Source: Liolophura sinensis (lineage: Eukaryota > Mollusca > Polyplacophora > Chitonida > Chitonidae). From it: a stretch of DNA of 64,000 bases. This document shows positions 12,426-23,900 of this stretch, piece by piece. Every line of letters starts with the position of its first letter. Position 1 is the stretch's first letter. Position numbers and translations under genes: made by a program. The DNA is taken from the NCBI RefSeq assembly GCF_032854445.1, contig NC_088301.1, forward strand, positions 28,750,402 to 28,814,401, given 5' to 3'. Below the pieces are notes generated by a model. The model was not told the origin of the DNA. It did no database searches and saw only the letters and a list, made by a program, of their open reading frames with translations.

Positions 12426-13020
12426 TATGTTGTATTGTGCCATTATCTATATATATTTCTGACAACATCCATTTTACAGCTTGAAATGTAGTACATGTAA
12501 ATAGAACTAATAAAGCAACTTGTGAAAAAAATAAAATGTCTTTATTTTCCTTGATTCTTGCCTACAAGCACCATACAAACAACTACACACAGAGCCATCA
12601 AGGATGACACCTCCACATACATCATGTACTTACATCAACTGTGTTTTAACCCTATTTTCTTGTTACATGAATAAGTAAAGCACTGCATGCTACTAAGATA
12701 ATGAAAGGAACCCAAGACGCCATCTCTATTCGATACATAATAACCCAGTTTATTGTTAAGAGCCTCAGTAATGTATGGATGTGCAGAGGACATATAGGTA
12801 ATGGAAATTGGACCACGTACAATGATGTGATGGACAACTGCCTGAAAAACGTTTCTAATTCGTTTTAAAAGGGTTGGCTATGAATTCAGTTTAATCACAT
12901 TTTTTCAACATTCAGTCATTGGCAACTAAATTGAGTACACCCTAATTTCTCAACCTTTGCATGCAAAAGAGCAACTTTCAGAGCAATTTGTGCATGGTTT
13001 TAATTTCATTTTGGAAACAA
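12426..13020. other. unassigned DNA
   Basis: No recognisable gene, RNA or element. Confidence 0.4.
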
Positions 13021-13145
13021 AATTACATTGGTTGGATCGGCCAATTCCAGGGCTTATTCACAAAAAAGATTAATTGTATCAGTCTATACAGAATAATGCC
13101 CTCAGAATTTGCTTGAATAACTATCTTGCTAACATGCAAAAGGTT
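13021..13145 (+). repeat. dispersed fragment shared with 32731-32860
   Basis: The two segments share ACATTGGTTG, CACAAAAA, TTAAT and TATCAGTCT.TACAGAATAATG in the same order and spacing. In one frame the text reads roughly YQSIQNNALRICLNNYLAN, like the QSIQNxALRI segment near the end of many LINE reverse transcriptases, so both may descend from a LINE 3' coding end or from a SINE that captured one. The frames are interrupted. The LINE reading is inference; the repeat relationship is directly visible. Confidence 0.55.
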
Positions 13146-15129
13146 GAATTACACTAGTTATTTCTGCCCCTAAAATTTTCAGTTCGTAAAATCACCATGT
13201 ATGAATCCCTGTACTACTGAAGGTACCAACATGTGAAAACCATGAGACAAATACACATGTTATCCCCATCAAGTCAGCCACAGCAAATATCTCATAGGAC
13301 ATAAAACCTTTCTGAACACAACAACAGCATTAGGCCAGGACCCCAGTAATAGTCAGATAATGGTTTGCTTCGGTCCGCTGAACATAGCGTATCACCTCCC
13401 ACGACCTATCTCTTTAGACCTGAGCCTGAAACTAATAGAGAGGGTTTGTATTAGCAACAGTGGATCTTGGTATGAGTATTATCCTGTACTATTAGCAGAT
13501 GACGGAGGGGGAACGTGGCCCACCAAGAAATCAATACTGCTGTCAACCGTGACTTTGTGTCCATTCTAACAGACAACTACAGCAGCTGAATGACATCTCA
13601 ATTATCCCGCTCTATCTAATCATCTAATATCTAGGCAAAAGTCACAGACTGCTGCGACGGGTAAGCCATGCATGCTGTCGTAATTCTGCTCCAGCTTACT
13701 CCACGACTATGAATCACTGACCCCAGGCCACCGGACGTCGGACACACGACACGGAACCTCCACTGCAGAGCTCAAGTTGAGCCCACTGGCCCGGAATAAC
13801 GCTCACATGTGCATGTAAAACTAGCAACATCTTACATTCACTTAAGTGATCTAAGAGGGTATTATTACATAAAACGACCAAACTGACCCACTAGCTTTCC
13901 TGCACAAATGGAGCCAACCAGGACATCATCTACTGAATTCCCATTTGTGTCCAACTGTTTATGTTTGTCTCACATTTTATACACTTTGCACGATTCTCAA
14001 GGCTTCTTCTAAAAAAGAAGTTATATACAAAAATATTCATATTAAAGGATCATGGGACAATCACTGAAAAGTTGTCTGTTGCGGGCAACCTATCCGGCCC
14101 ATTAAAATCGTAACAGAAATTTGGGTTTAGAGTGGGTTCAGTCTGTAACTGACTGAGGGTATTTAATATAATAACATTATGTTCAACTTTTTTTTATACG
14201 TTATTTCAAATGGGCGTTTGAACTTTCAGAACACGTTATGACGTAGGCACGTATAAAAGCTCGAACATCTATATGGATGAACAGAGATCAAAATAAATTG
14301 TGAACTAGTCAGAATTTTTAAATGAATTGCCTAACTGTTGGTTTTATAAAACACTGCCAGCAAATTCTTATGAATTTATCATAAACTAACTGACAAATAA
14401 TGAAATATGGGGATATTTAAGTCACCCGGAATCCCCAAAACTGTTTAGATTTATAAACCATATATTAAAACTTTCACTTGGACTAAGTGCATACTTTGTG
14501 GCATTAGATTTTCCCTAATCCTGGTGGATTACCCCAAAGCAAATCTGCTGGAAAATGGTAAAGAATGGTCTATGGTAAAGAAATACAAAAATCAAAGCCA
14601 GGCCCCAGGATTACAAAGCGATCTTAGGTTTAAGTCAAAATTTAATCATTAAATTTGATGTGTTCCTTTGCATCATTTTAGCTGAAACTTAGATGATAAG
14701 ACAACAGTATCCCTAAGAACACAGTAGTTGTCTCACATAAATATGTAATCAGATCCCACAGGTACATTGTACATGTTGATTTCATCCTTTATGTGAACCA
14801 TGCACTAATAAGGCCAGTAATAATGTATATTATTCTTTTTAAAACCTTCATATTTCTCATTATTATTTCTTCATATTTAACAATAAGAACAAGACATTCA
14901 GAGAACACCAGTAGCTCACCTGATTGAGCTGTTTGTAAAACCGCATAATGTTCAAGTCAGGTAATTCATTCAAATACTGACCTCTGACCCAAAATAAATT
15001 AGAATGATATTGCCATACCCATGTCATATATTACTCTCAGATATATTCACAGGTTCAGATTTTCACAGATATCATCCATGTGAAATACAGAACTTTGAGT
15101 ACAACATCACAATAATGAAATGCGTCTTC
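13146..15129. other. unassigned DNA
   Basis: No supported gene. 14048-14110 resembles 8625-8710 (unclassified dispersed repeat). The part around 13590-13800 is less AT-rich than its surroundings but has no coding signal I can defend. Confidence 0.4.
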
Positions 15130-15187
15130 ACTTGACTTGATTAGCTTTTTTCTGCCTTACTAAAGAATATTTCAGTTATACCACAGT
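15130..15187 (-). repeat. degenerate SINE family A tail
   Basis: TTTTTTCTGCCTTACTAAAGAATATTTCAGTTATACCAC resembles the family's TTTTACGCCGTACTCAAGAATATTTCACTTATACGAC with about eight differences. It is very old if real. Confidence 0.4.
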
Positions 15188-15220
15188 GTGAATATTAAAA
15201 AAAAAATTTCTATTGCTATC

Positions 15221-15395
15221 AAAAAGGCTTAACCTTCAATCCACATATGTGCATTTACAGACCATTCCTTAAAAAAGCTTAACTTTCCTTCCAAGTAGGT
15301 ACATTTACACACTATACCTTAGATTATGGTGCTAAGAAAAAAGGTTTAACCTTTAATCCATGTATGAGAGCCCATTATACAAGAGCTAAAAAAAA
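15221..15395 (+). repeat. imperfect tandem repeat, three units of ~50-65 bp
   Basis: Units start near 15221, 15272 and 15338 with AAAAAGGCTTAACCTT, AAAAAGCTTAACTTTCC and AAAAAAGGTTTAACCTTTAATCC, and continue with similar TACATTTACA..C.ATACCTTA text. It lies just upstream of a cytosine-rich tract and the PLE fragment. Confidence 0.7.
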
Positions 15396-15506
15396 TTAAC
15401 TGGACACCGACAATGACAATGACACCCCCACTGCCACTCCCCCCTCACCAACCTCACAACACCTCCCCTTACTTCACACAGGCAAGCTAAAGGAAGGATT
15501 TAGATA

Positions 15507-16260
15507 TAAACTATATATCAACAGTGTATAGTTATTCCGATGGCTACAAATTGTGCCCCGCTTTTGGCCGGCCCAAACCTGTTCTCACGTGAATACGACT
15601 ATATGCAGGAGCTATTAAGGAGTAATCCTCACCAGGCCCGATCTTTCTCATCCACTAAACGGTATATTGATGATCTGCTGGCTTTAAACAACGCAAATAT
15701 AGCAATGGCTGTGAAAGATATTTACCCATCTAATTTCACTGGATTTAAAGAAAACCACAAACTCTCCAGATCACACATCTTATCTCGACCTGTATTTGTA
15801 CAAAGCCCAAAACTGTTTCCTCTCTCGCAGACTTTATGACAAGAGGGATAGTTTTGACATTCTAAATGTAAATTTTGACATTGTAAATTATCCTTACCTG
15901 GACAGCAATATACTGAAGGGTCCTGCATGTGACATGTACATATCTCCCCTTGTAACATTTCTTAGATCCTGGGTGTTGTATGACAACTTCAATCAACGTC
16001 ACAAATTATTACCGCAAAAACTAATGTGTCAGTCATTCCATCAAGCGCCTTCACTCCAAGTCTCTTTAAGTTCTACAATGAGTACAATTCTCTCGTAAGT
16101 AAATATGGACAGAGCGTTCAGAATCTCTGGCGCTGTGCTTCATGATTGTGTCTAATTCCACTTAACCCAGGGCTAGGGGCCACATATCCATTGTGTTGAA
16201 TTAGATCACCACATTGGATATATGAACAGTTGCAATCAAAGCGCAACTGAGATACATACT
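15507..16260 (+). pseudogene. Penelope-like element, 3' fragment of reverse transcriptase
   Basis: Only the end of a PLE reverse transcriptase and its 3' untranslated tail is left. Reading begins with YQQ..IPMATNCAPLLA (motif B, near 15510-15575), then an intact YIDDLLALNN (motif C, near 15660-15690), whose two aspartates bind catalytic metal in working enzymes. A frameshift near 15770 leads into LYDKRDSFDI, IVNYPYLDSNI, FLRSWVLYDNFNQRHKLL and, after another shift, a KYGQSVQNLW end. The same protein text occurs in the larger copy at 45500-46036. The 3' tail (CCAGGGCTAGGGGCC ... GTTGCAATCAAAGCGCAACTGAGATA) also matches 46295-46395, fixing both as one family. It is 5'-truncated, as expected from incomplete target-primed reverse transcription, and not functional. 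Confidence 0.88.
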
Positions 16261-17307
16261 TTCATAGAGATACATCGTTAATGTCATATTTTCGATAGAA
16301 TTCAGGCATAAAGGTGGGTGAAATCAGAGTGCCCAGAATTAACCACTGCACTTGGTTCCTGAACAAACCTACGCTCTTGAAGCCACAGCGGAATCCTGTT
16401 CAGCTTAATTTGACCTTTTTTTTAAGCCTGTTGCGATGTTTGCAGACCTTTAACAAACCTTAAGAAATACAAACGCCTGGGACTGCACCTGAACAGTAAA
16501 TATTCACTCCCAGTCACCATATATATTTTTGACAAAAACTACTTAAATTTAATGTCTTAAAGTTGAAATTATAGAAAAACTTTTCAAGCTATAACCTGTA
16601 TAATAATGATAATAATAATATGTTTATGTACTCAAGGTAGCTCGGTCAATTTACAATGAAACTGTTCTTCTCCAAGGCATTCACAGACAAAATAATATAC
16701 AGGAAACATGTACTTCAGAGTCCAATCCAAAAATACATCAATATACAGAGGTAGAAATGTTTTTTTAAAGTCACAGAGACAGATAGATTTTTTTGTACCT
16801 ATCACATACAGGTATCTGCCGGTCCCCATCAGTCTGACTTTTAGAAATTCTATAATGTGTGCTAGCACTACCGATCCTCATGCATGGTCGTATTTTGCGA
16901 ACATATAATTTCAGATTGGTGAAATTAAATTCTGTCAACACTGCCACCTTGGCGAAGCAATATCAGTCTACCGTACTACAAGAATATCTGGTTTCAGCAG
17001 CATTTTCCTTTTCATTCAATATTCTGTCATGACCGGCACTTCTACACAGTCAATTATCAAAACGGAACTTACTTGCAGGAGTTCAGTCTGGACTTGTGTA
17101 CCAATGTGCTTCCCATTCAACGGAAACAACCAAGGAAAAGCATCTGGTTTGTGTGCATTTATATTTATACGTGTTTGCCTTGAATTGCTCACCTTAACAC
17201 CCCACGTAGTCCTCTAGCAAGAAAAGTTAACAACGCAGTTCTAAAGTTGTACACTTTTGGGCAATAGGAAGAGGCCCTGAGCAATAAGTATTATCTTCTA
17301 ATTTTAT
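16261..17307. other. unassigned DNA
   Basis: Possible outer 3' end of the PLE copy in the first tens of bases. Otherwise no element or gene recognised. Confidence 0.4.
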
Positions 17308-17378
17308 CACTGATTTATATGACTCCTACTCACACTGTACTCAAGAAGATTTAACTTATGTGAGGGTGGCCAGCAACT
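17308..17378 (-). repeat. degenerate SINE family A fragment
   Basis: TGATTTATATGACTCCTACTCACACTGTACTCAAGAAGATTTAACTTATG...GTGGCCAGCA follows the order of the family's tail and 3' module with many changes. Confidence 0.45.
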
Positions 17379-18895
17379 CGCACTGACTATAAATGCAATG
17401 GTGAAAGGTTCCCGAGTTGTGCGTGACACTTCAATTTTTGATTGATTCACTGTTCTACGTTGACCGCTCTCTAGTTCAGGTTGACTAGCCCCATTCGTTC
17501 CGTCATAGCTGTGGATCCTTGCGAAAAATTGTTCAAAAAAGCATTTGTACAAATCTAATTTTGCTGTTGCTATGATAACCGAAGCACGTTCTTCAATGCT
17601 GAAGGTATGTTTGGTCTCAGAAACGAAAGCGTAAATACGACAGGTTTGTTGATGACAACCTTGTCCATTAAATGACGTTCTAACAGTGTTGACTTGTTTG
17701 CACCAAAAATGACGAAATCTTGCGACAACATTTTGATTATGGGAACGCCAAGTTAATATACAGACTTCACAAACTTAGACATACATGCATACTGACTTAA
17801 ACATGACTGTAAACATATTGGGCGTGCTTATCGCTTCAACAGTGAATTTTTTTTCTGACCTGTCGTCGATAAAAATTGCCTGACGCCAACAGGTAGACAG
17901 GCGTTATTTCGACCCCTGATACATATAAAACAAGACAAAGTATCATGTAGTTTGAATCATCAAACACCTGAATCAAGAAAACTAACATTGTAATTGCTTT
18001 ATTTTGTTTCTTTTTTTTTTATTCATTTAAGTTTAGCCAATTATGCACACATGCCAAAAAGTAATGAAATAACATGTCAATGGTTTAACTGAGAACAGTA
18101 AATGACCATTGGTCTGGTTGCAACATGAGGTGAAAAACCTTAGAAACTCATTAGACAGGCCCATGGGAGCCGAGTCAAAAGCCAGCTGAGACCAGTTCAG
18201 CGATGTGGTTTGAAGAGGTTCAAGACAACCCTTGACCTCATTGAGGGGAGGTCACCTAAGGTCAAGTCGCACATTCTATTTATTGACTTCTCTGTCAAGA
18301 TATGGACAGATACTACTCAATCTCCATGATGGAAGAAAGTACAATAGATCAATATTTGTGGTACTAATGTACTCATCAGTACTCCAGATAAGGGGCGTAT
18401 CAGCACAATTTACACCCCCGAAAATGCCCAATACGCATACATGTATAAATTTAAAAAAATACACATAACAAAAAATGAGGATACGAAAGAGTTTTTAAAA
18501 GTATGCCTATCGGTACGTATTATTTCATGTTGATAGGCCTTGCGAGTCAAATCATGTCGAGCACGCAGAAAATTACACCTTTTTCCACACAAAAATTCAA
18601 GTTAAGTATAGTTCTTTTGCTAACAGAAACACTTCTTACTCAACCTGAAGATCTACAGTCAACAAAGACACAGAGGAAAGGTGCTGACGGACACAACATA
18701 AGTTGAAGAATCATCCTTTTTTTTCAAGATTCACATGACAAGCATTGATTCATCAGCGAATCAGAAAGTCAAGGGAAAAAATTGGTTTGTAAATCCTGTA
18801 AATGGAAAGAAATCATATATGAAACTAAAGAGTGCTTAATTTGTAGATAGTTTATTTGCGATAAATTCTTTTCTCTAAATTGCAACTACTAAGAT
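17379..18895. other. unassigned DNA
   Basis: No supported gene. Poly-T runs occur at 18011 and 18717. Confidence 0.4.
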
Positions 18896-18896
18896 A

Positions 18897-18949
<53 letters not shown>

Positions 18950-18955
18950 TATATT
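18896..18955. repeat. (TA)n microsatellite
   Basis: About 25 uninterrupted TA repeats followed by AAATATATATTTATGG. It directly adjoins the hairpin at 18959-19006. Confidence 0.95.
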
Positions 18956-18958
18956 TAT

Positions 18959-19006
18959 GGCAGTACAGTACTCCTCTGCTAAAATTTGGAGGAGTACTGT
19001 ACTGCC
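18959..19006. repeat. perfect 18-bp inverted repeat (hairpin) beside TA array
   Basis: GGCAGTACAGTACTCCTC (18959-18976) and its exact complement GAGGAGTACTGTACTGCC (18989-19006) are separated by 12 bases. Similarity continues with a small gap into the AT-rich flanks (TATATTTATG against the complement of CACAAAAATATA). It could be a small foldback element or MITE remnant inserted in or next to TA repeats. Confidence 0.85.
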
Positions 19007-19835
19007 ACAAAAATATACATGTATCTATCTGGTGCACTGAAGTACAAGTAATTAAACTTGAATTACTACTCAGACTGACGTGATTTTTCTTTGTAACCTA
19101 ACAGAATACTTGTACATGTAAGCTGTTTCCAATTTTAACCACTTGGGTCTACGAGTAAGCACTGAAACCAAATTTCAAATTCTGATTAAGGCCAAAACAG
19201 ACGGTGTAGGAAGGTTACAAACTTTGCCCTTACCTCATGATCTGACTACACTGTACAAACTGTATTCTGTGGCCACTGGTCACACATGACCTGAACACTT
19301 TGTCCACAACTGGGACTGAATCATTTAGCAGCCATAACCAAAGGAAGACAGGCAATCTCATGCATATGTAATCCTTATGACTGATATAAAAACTTAGTCC
19401 TACTATAAAATGTCACTGAGATCATGCAGGTAACCTGCCACAACCAGGTGTACAAACTGGAGTTCCTCGGATGCCTCATTGCCTTCACTCAGCCATGTAA
19501 ATATGAAATGTTCCTTACTGTAGATGAGTTGGCGTGACATATAGGGTTCAACGAGAATACAACTGCATATCTTCCAGCTTCCACATAAACCCCAAAACAT
19601 CTTTCTAAGAATCTCATAATCAGACAAGAACCAGTAACTCAGTCATGGACAAAATGTTAAGTCAAATACGTACAGTAAGACAGCCACCCACTTCTACACT
19701 ACACAATTGGCCAATCGTTTTTCATTTAAAAATTTAAAAAAAAAGAACAACGCACATATTTTGGACATGAGATGGTGATGAGATTAAATGAAGGAGTGAA
19801 CGGAGTAGATCTGATACTATTTTACACCAAATCAT
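19007..19835. other. unassigned DNA
   Basis: No gene recognised. 19677-19704 is an exact 28-base copy of 22817-22844 (see findings). Confidence 0.4.
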
Positions 19836-19841
19836 CTCTCT

Positions 19842-19874
<33 letters not shown>

Positions 19875-19875
19875 T
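19836..19875. repeat. (TC)n microsatellite
   Basis: Two CT/TC runs (about 12 and 7 repeats) interrupted by one CC. It sits at the left edge of R3 copy 2. Confidence 0.95.
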
Positions 19876-20925
19876 TCAACATTCGCCCCAAACAAATGCA
19901 TTGCTTTAAAATGTATAGAAGAATACCAGCAGCATTGTGGTGAGTATGAGAGGAATCTGATTGGGTGTTGATGATAGGTATGTGGTTTCCGCGCAAGTGG
20001 ACAAATGTTTCCACCCAAAATGAAACTTTATACGGAAAACAGTTGGAGTTGTAGCCTGGACACGAAATCATTTCTATTTATATAGTCTATGTATATAAGG
20101 AAAATGGTTAACTGGTTACCATGACAACTGCAGAAATTGACAATCTTGAGTCTTGACACATCCCCATATGTGTACATGTATCTATGTATCCAGTAAAAAT
20201 TAAAACTCTGTGTGGAAAACTGTTGGAACTATAGCCCGGGCACGAAATCATATCTATTTATACAGTTTACATAGGAAAATGTCAGTCTAATAACAATGAC
20301 AACTGCAGGAGTGGACAAATGTGAGTCATGACACATCATAATCTGTTTGTGTATGTATCCACCAAAAATGAAAACTCTACGCAGAAAACTGTTGGTGTGA
20401 AAACCCGAACAAGAAATCATATTTATTTATATAGCATACATAGGGAAATGGCAATCTGGTAACCATGACACCTGCGGAAATGGTTCAGTTGGTTAGCGCG
20501 TTAGCGCAGCGTAATGACCCAGGAGTCTCTCACCAAAGCGGTCGCTGTGAGTTCAAGTCCAGCTCATGCTGGCTTCCTCTCCGGTCGTACGTGGGAAGGT
20601 CTGTCAGCAACCTGCGGATGGTCGTAGGTTTCCCCCGGGCTCTGCCCGGTTTCCACTCACCATGATGCTGGCCGCCGTCGTATAAGTGAAATATTCTTGA
20701 GTACAGCGTAAAACACCAATCAAATAAATAAATAAATAAACTGCGGAAATGGGCAAGTGTGCATCCCTATACATCACCATCCGGTATGTGTGTATCCACA
20801 AAAAATTGAAACTGTACATAAAAAACAATTGGAGATATAGCCTGGACAGGAATACGAAAGGATAGACGGACAGACAGACAAAACGCTGTATCATAATACT
20901 ATCCGCCTAATGGAGGGAAAAGGGC
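19875..20925 (+). repeat. dispersed repeat R3, copy 2, with four ~170-bp units
   Basis: The left end (CCCCAAACAAATGCATTG, GAAGAATACCAGCAGCATTGTGG, GGGTGTTGATGATAGGTATG) and right end (GGACAGACAGACAAA...CCGCCTAATGGAGGG) match copy 1 at 11940. Between them are four units starting near 20016, 20192, 20360 and 20787, each reading AAAATGAAAACTCT..G.AAAAC.GTTGG...TAGCC.GG.CACGAAATCAT, then a TTATATAG segment and GGTAACCATGACAACTGC.GAAATGGACAA. The spacing is 168-178 bp once the inserted SINE is removed. Copy 1 has only two units, so unit number varies between copies while the flanks are kept. Confidence 0.8.
20484..20740 (+). repeat. SINE family A, near full length, inserted in R3
   Basis: The element starts TTCAGTTGGTTAGCGCG (A box of a tRNA-derived promoter, the usual first ~10 bases absent). 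The B box GAGTTCAAGTCC follows near 20550, then the CTCATGCTGGCTTCCTCTCCGG body, the GGTTTCCCCCGGGCTCTGCC segment, the 3' module and an AAATAAATAAATAAATAAA tail. CTGCGGAAATGG is present at 20472-20483 and again at 20741-20752, a 12-bp target duplication that interrupts an R3 unit. Family members are transcribed by RNA polymerase III from the internal promoter and copied by LINE machinery. This copy is close to the others and probably young. Confidence 0.95.
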
Positions 20926-23900
20926 AGGGGGGAGAGAAAAGGTGAATAAAAATCAGCCAATCAAAAGCCACACATGCACAGAACAAATTTGTTTTACTTT
21001 GTGACTTTGTCATCTGCACTGAGTGCTAATATCCGAGATGTGTTACCTGTATGCCCCATAGACACTTAGGAAATCCTTTATCAGTGGCATCTCTAAAATT
21101 GTCACATAAGAATGTTGACTTCAAAAATTTTTAAATGTTCTTGTCTGGTATGTTTAGTTTTGCATACTATGCACTGATTTTCCTTTGACAATCATGTTCG
21201 TGTTACTAAGTTTTAACTATGTCGATGATAATGTAAAAAATTCCCCAAAGTTTTGGTCAGTAAAGGCAGGCCTCATTTGTGTGTCGAATATTTGTGCACT
21301 CTGGTTTTAGGACACATGACTGATGTTACATCCTTAAATTACCCCACACTTCTGCACGCGCTTCTGTACACAGAGACACCAGACAAAATAATCTCACTGA
21401 TTTGATGCATGATTTTGTACTTTTTCTTGATGTTCCCTTTTATGGGATAGACAGAATCTCCCACTCATGACCCTCTAGAAGTCAAGTTCTCGCCAGAGGC
21501 TCATTTTTAAACACTCATTTAATAAATTTGACACTGTAGGGGCGAGAGTTGCAGATCCTTTACATATTTGTATGGTTTCCCTATATATTCAAATGTTCAC
21601 AACTAACTAGGCACAAAACAAGTTCAAATTTCTTGTATAACCAAATGTGTCAAAATTTTCACCTTAGAGTCTGAAAGCGAACTAAAATCAGCTAAGCCAC
21701 AGTTCAAAATCAGCATTAACTCATGCTGAGAGCACATCTTATCCGAGCATTTATCAAAAACCAGTCCATATAAAAAAGATCATAACCAAATACAACATGT
21801 TACACAGCATCCAAATCTGTAATACACATGATTAGTTTATAGTGACAGACATGCCAGTAAACAAATAAAAAACATGGGAAGATGTGAAAAATGGGCTGAA
21901 GTTCTTATTTTGTTGGTAACTTTTTTTCTTTTTTGGCTATTAGTGACGTCAGAGAAATTCTATGAGAGCTTTTCCCTCATCCAACATTTTACAGCTGATT
22001 TATGTCAAAAATGTTTGATAGGCCAAAAAGTTGTGTAAATATTATTCCATCTCCTATCCACCTTATCATTTTTATTCTTTCTGCTAGAGATATCCTGAAA
22101 AATGTGACATAACTCAGCACAATGAAGGCAGTCCCCAATTACACAAGATATAATGGCCACCTCTGAGAGCGCAACTGTTGCAGATGGGATGTGTCGCGTC
22201 GCGCCAGACCAGGACCAATGGATAAAAGGTGGCATCGCCAGACAAACCATCTCCGTAATAACATCATACATTGCCAAACGGAGAGCTTTTAGCCACACGG
22301 ACGCTATTAAGCCTACAATAATGATGTGGTTTTATGGGGCCTGCTGTGACCGGAGCCTAAGCAAATGCTTGCTCATCAGTGGCTGGTGCTGGACTGGAAA
22401 TGGAGAGCTCCACATGGGTTGACATGGGTAGTAATCTACATGAGCCAGCCTGGGGGCGGCCATTGCCAGCACAAAACTCAAGTAGCCAGGCATGGAGTCA
22501 TTAGAGTCTGCAATTTGTGCTAACCTCAAAGAAAAAGATTCTAGAAGCTCTTCTTAGTACCCCCAAGCGAAACTGATCTGCGGAAACTTAATGGAAGCAA
22601 TAACCTAGCCGCGGTTACCAACCTCTCAATCCACTGCACTCTCCAGGCGCTGTCTGCTGGTCCTCCAGCTAGCCAGCCACACTTAACATTCCACCAGCAG
22701 CCCTCAGCTCACAGGCATGTCCCCAAGGCATGGAGAACACTCCAACGGCTACTAGTGCTTGGTCTACACTGCTACTCTGAAATGTCTACAAATGTGTGAA
22801 TAATGTCAGTGTATTAAAGACAGCCACCCACTTCTACACTACACTATCAACACTGTACTATCAACACTGCATGTTAATTTTAAATGTTTATGTTAATTTT
22901 TATGTTTTTTATGGGTTTTTTTTTTCACTTTTAATGACTGACTATAATAGAGCCAATGCCAAATAAACACTCAACAAAAAGTGTATCAGAGCAGTGATTT
23001 ACACTCAATCACGAATGTTAGTATCAACTTTCTCCTGGGGTATGTTCCACGAAGATGTTGTATCACTGCCCCAAGCCCATTCACCATGGTGACGCATCTC
23101 TTCACTTCATGTTACACCAGGTGAAATTTGTGACGCTTCACAAAACAGGCCCCACAGTGTCCAGTCGTTCGTTTGTTGTTTGATGCCATTATTAAGAATT
23201 TTTCACTTCTAGTACAGTTTATACACTGGGTGTTCTTGTCTGACACACTTAATAATCTTTACAAATTTAAAGCAACTTGAATTCACACTGAGGTCAGCAA
23301 GTCATAGTCAGTCCTTTGCTATTTGACAGTGTGTAAAGGCATACTCAACATTTTTTCACTTCTGTTCAGTTTTTGTTGTTCCCAGGAGTATAACCATTGG
23401 CGTTTGTGACATTTCCTGACTGAAAGCCACTCCTAAACTAGAGATGTGTTCCAGGGTGTGAACGGGCCCAACAGTTGTTGCAAGAACACATTAATAAAGC
23501 AAGCCAGTGGTTCCACTTAAAGCACCCTTAAAGTTCTTAAAGCAAAATAGCAAAGTCCTCATGTAAAGAGTAGACTATAAACACACCACTGTTTTCCCAA
23601 CATTACCTTGTTATATCCTTTCACTGTTTGTAGCAGAGTGTTTTGCATGTCTCTCTCCCATTGATTTATTGACCACAATGGCTATTAACAGAACAATTAT
23701 TATTACTAATTTTTTTTGCATATTTAAATGCGCTTAATGGTTTGTTTCATTCAAAAAGGCATCAATTTCTCATACACCTGCTCCAGGATCTCTTTATATG
23801 CCTGCTATCTACACATACAAGCAAAGTACTATATCATTATGTATAACAATAAAGGCCCTTAGGGATTGCCCCGCCATGCTTCTATTTTTGTGTCGGTGAC

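Noticed and set aside
20016-20860. CRISPR array
   Set aside because: Units are ~170 bp, diverged throughout and without unique spacers; the host is an animal.
22153-22422. 89-codon open frame as a gene
   Set aside because: No domain, no repeat of the frame in a related sequence, and no splice or promoter evidence; kept only as a GC-rich island.
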